From Liolophura sinensis (taxonomy: Eukaryota > Mollusca > Polyplacophora > Chitonida > Chitonidae): 64,000 nt of DNA. The DNA lies in assembly GCF_032854445.1 (NCBI RefSeq), contig NC_088297.1, forward strand, positions 12,693,039 to 12,757,038, in the 5' to 3' direction. The position numbers were made by a program, and so were the translations under genes. The notes beneath the pieces are model-generated. The model saw only the letters and a program-made list of their open reading frames with translations, searched no databases and was not told the DNA's origin. Below are positions 63,770 through 64,000 of the stretch, piece after piece; position 1 is the first letter of the stretch, and every line of letters starts with the position of its first letter.

Positions 63770-64000
63770 TATTTATTTATTTATTTTTTTTATTTGGTTG
63801 AAGAATATTTCACTTATACGACGGCAGTCAGCATCATGGTGGGAGGAAATGTGCAGAGCGTTTGGAAACCCACGACCATCCGCAAGTTGCTTGAGAGACC
63901 TTTCCACGTTACGACGGGAGAGAAAGCGAGCATGAGCTGGACTTGAACTTACATCGATTGCAATGCTTCTGGGTCATTGCCCCGCACTTACTTTCTAATC
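63770..64000 (-). repeat. SINE1 copy, cut by the window end
   Basis: (TTTA)n tail, a worn 3' end and body to the B-box region (agctggacttgaacttacat) and the start of the head. The rest lies beyond the window. Confidence 0.85.

Overview
This is a window from an animal nuclear genome, most likely a mollusc or another lophotrochozoan. Genes are split by GT-AG introns, introns are long, and base composition is AT-rich. The DNA is full of tRNA-derived SINEs whose 3' ends, (AATA)n after a 'tacggcgtaaaacacc' motif and 'aagtacgacgttaaacccc', I associate with molluscan genomes. The organism call is inference from repeat style and from kinase similarity; no species can be named.

Layout. 1-5.3 kb: two exons of an unidentified minus-strand gene (2008-3030, weakly TRADD-N-like) among SINE relics. 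5.32-6.47 kb: a 15-bp minisatellite. 7.2-8.2 kb: an intact Tc1/mariner transposase ORF (minus). 8.3-21.9 kb: gene-poor DNA with SINEs, a 20-bp minisatellite and short low-complexity tracts. 22.0-38.2 kb: a complete Hippo/MST (STK3/4) kinase gene on the minus strand in 12 recognisable coding exons, N-terminal lobe to SARAH domain. 39.96-50.14 kb: a complete LACTB2 gene (metallo-beta-lactamase-fold endoribonuclease) on the plus strand in 7 exons. The two genes are divergent and share a 1.8-kb interval. 50.2-64 kb: SINEs, a MITE, a 44-bp minisatellite, the terminal exon of an unrecognised minus-strand gene (56959-57188) and a short cysteine-containing ORF (53206-53418).

The most unusual observation is that four separate tandem-repeat arrays in these two neighbouring genes each straddle a splice junction and are built from the exon edge plus adjoining intron. 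They are: MST exon 3 donor (97-bp unit), MST exon 5 acceptor (about 58-bp unit), MST exon 9 acceptor (about 96-bp unit) and LACTB2 exon 4 donor (about 44-bp unit). Because the exons encode conserved protein, the direction must be exon edge to array. This leaves rows of decoy splice sites in the introns.

The MST reading frame is continuous across all joins except one. A single extra T at about 31975 puts a stop directly after the conserved DIW tryptophan. Removing it restores the kinase motif S-L-G and the splice phase, so it is either an assembly error or a real null allele.

The two recognised genes are not known to act together. MST is a cytoplasmic Hippo-pathway kinase and LACTB2 a mitochondrial RNase. 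Their link here is position only.
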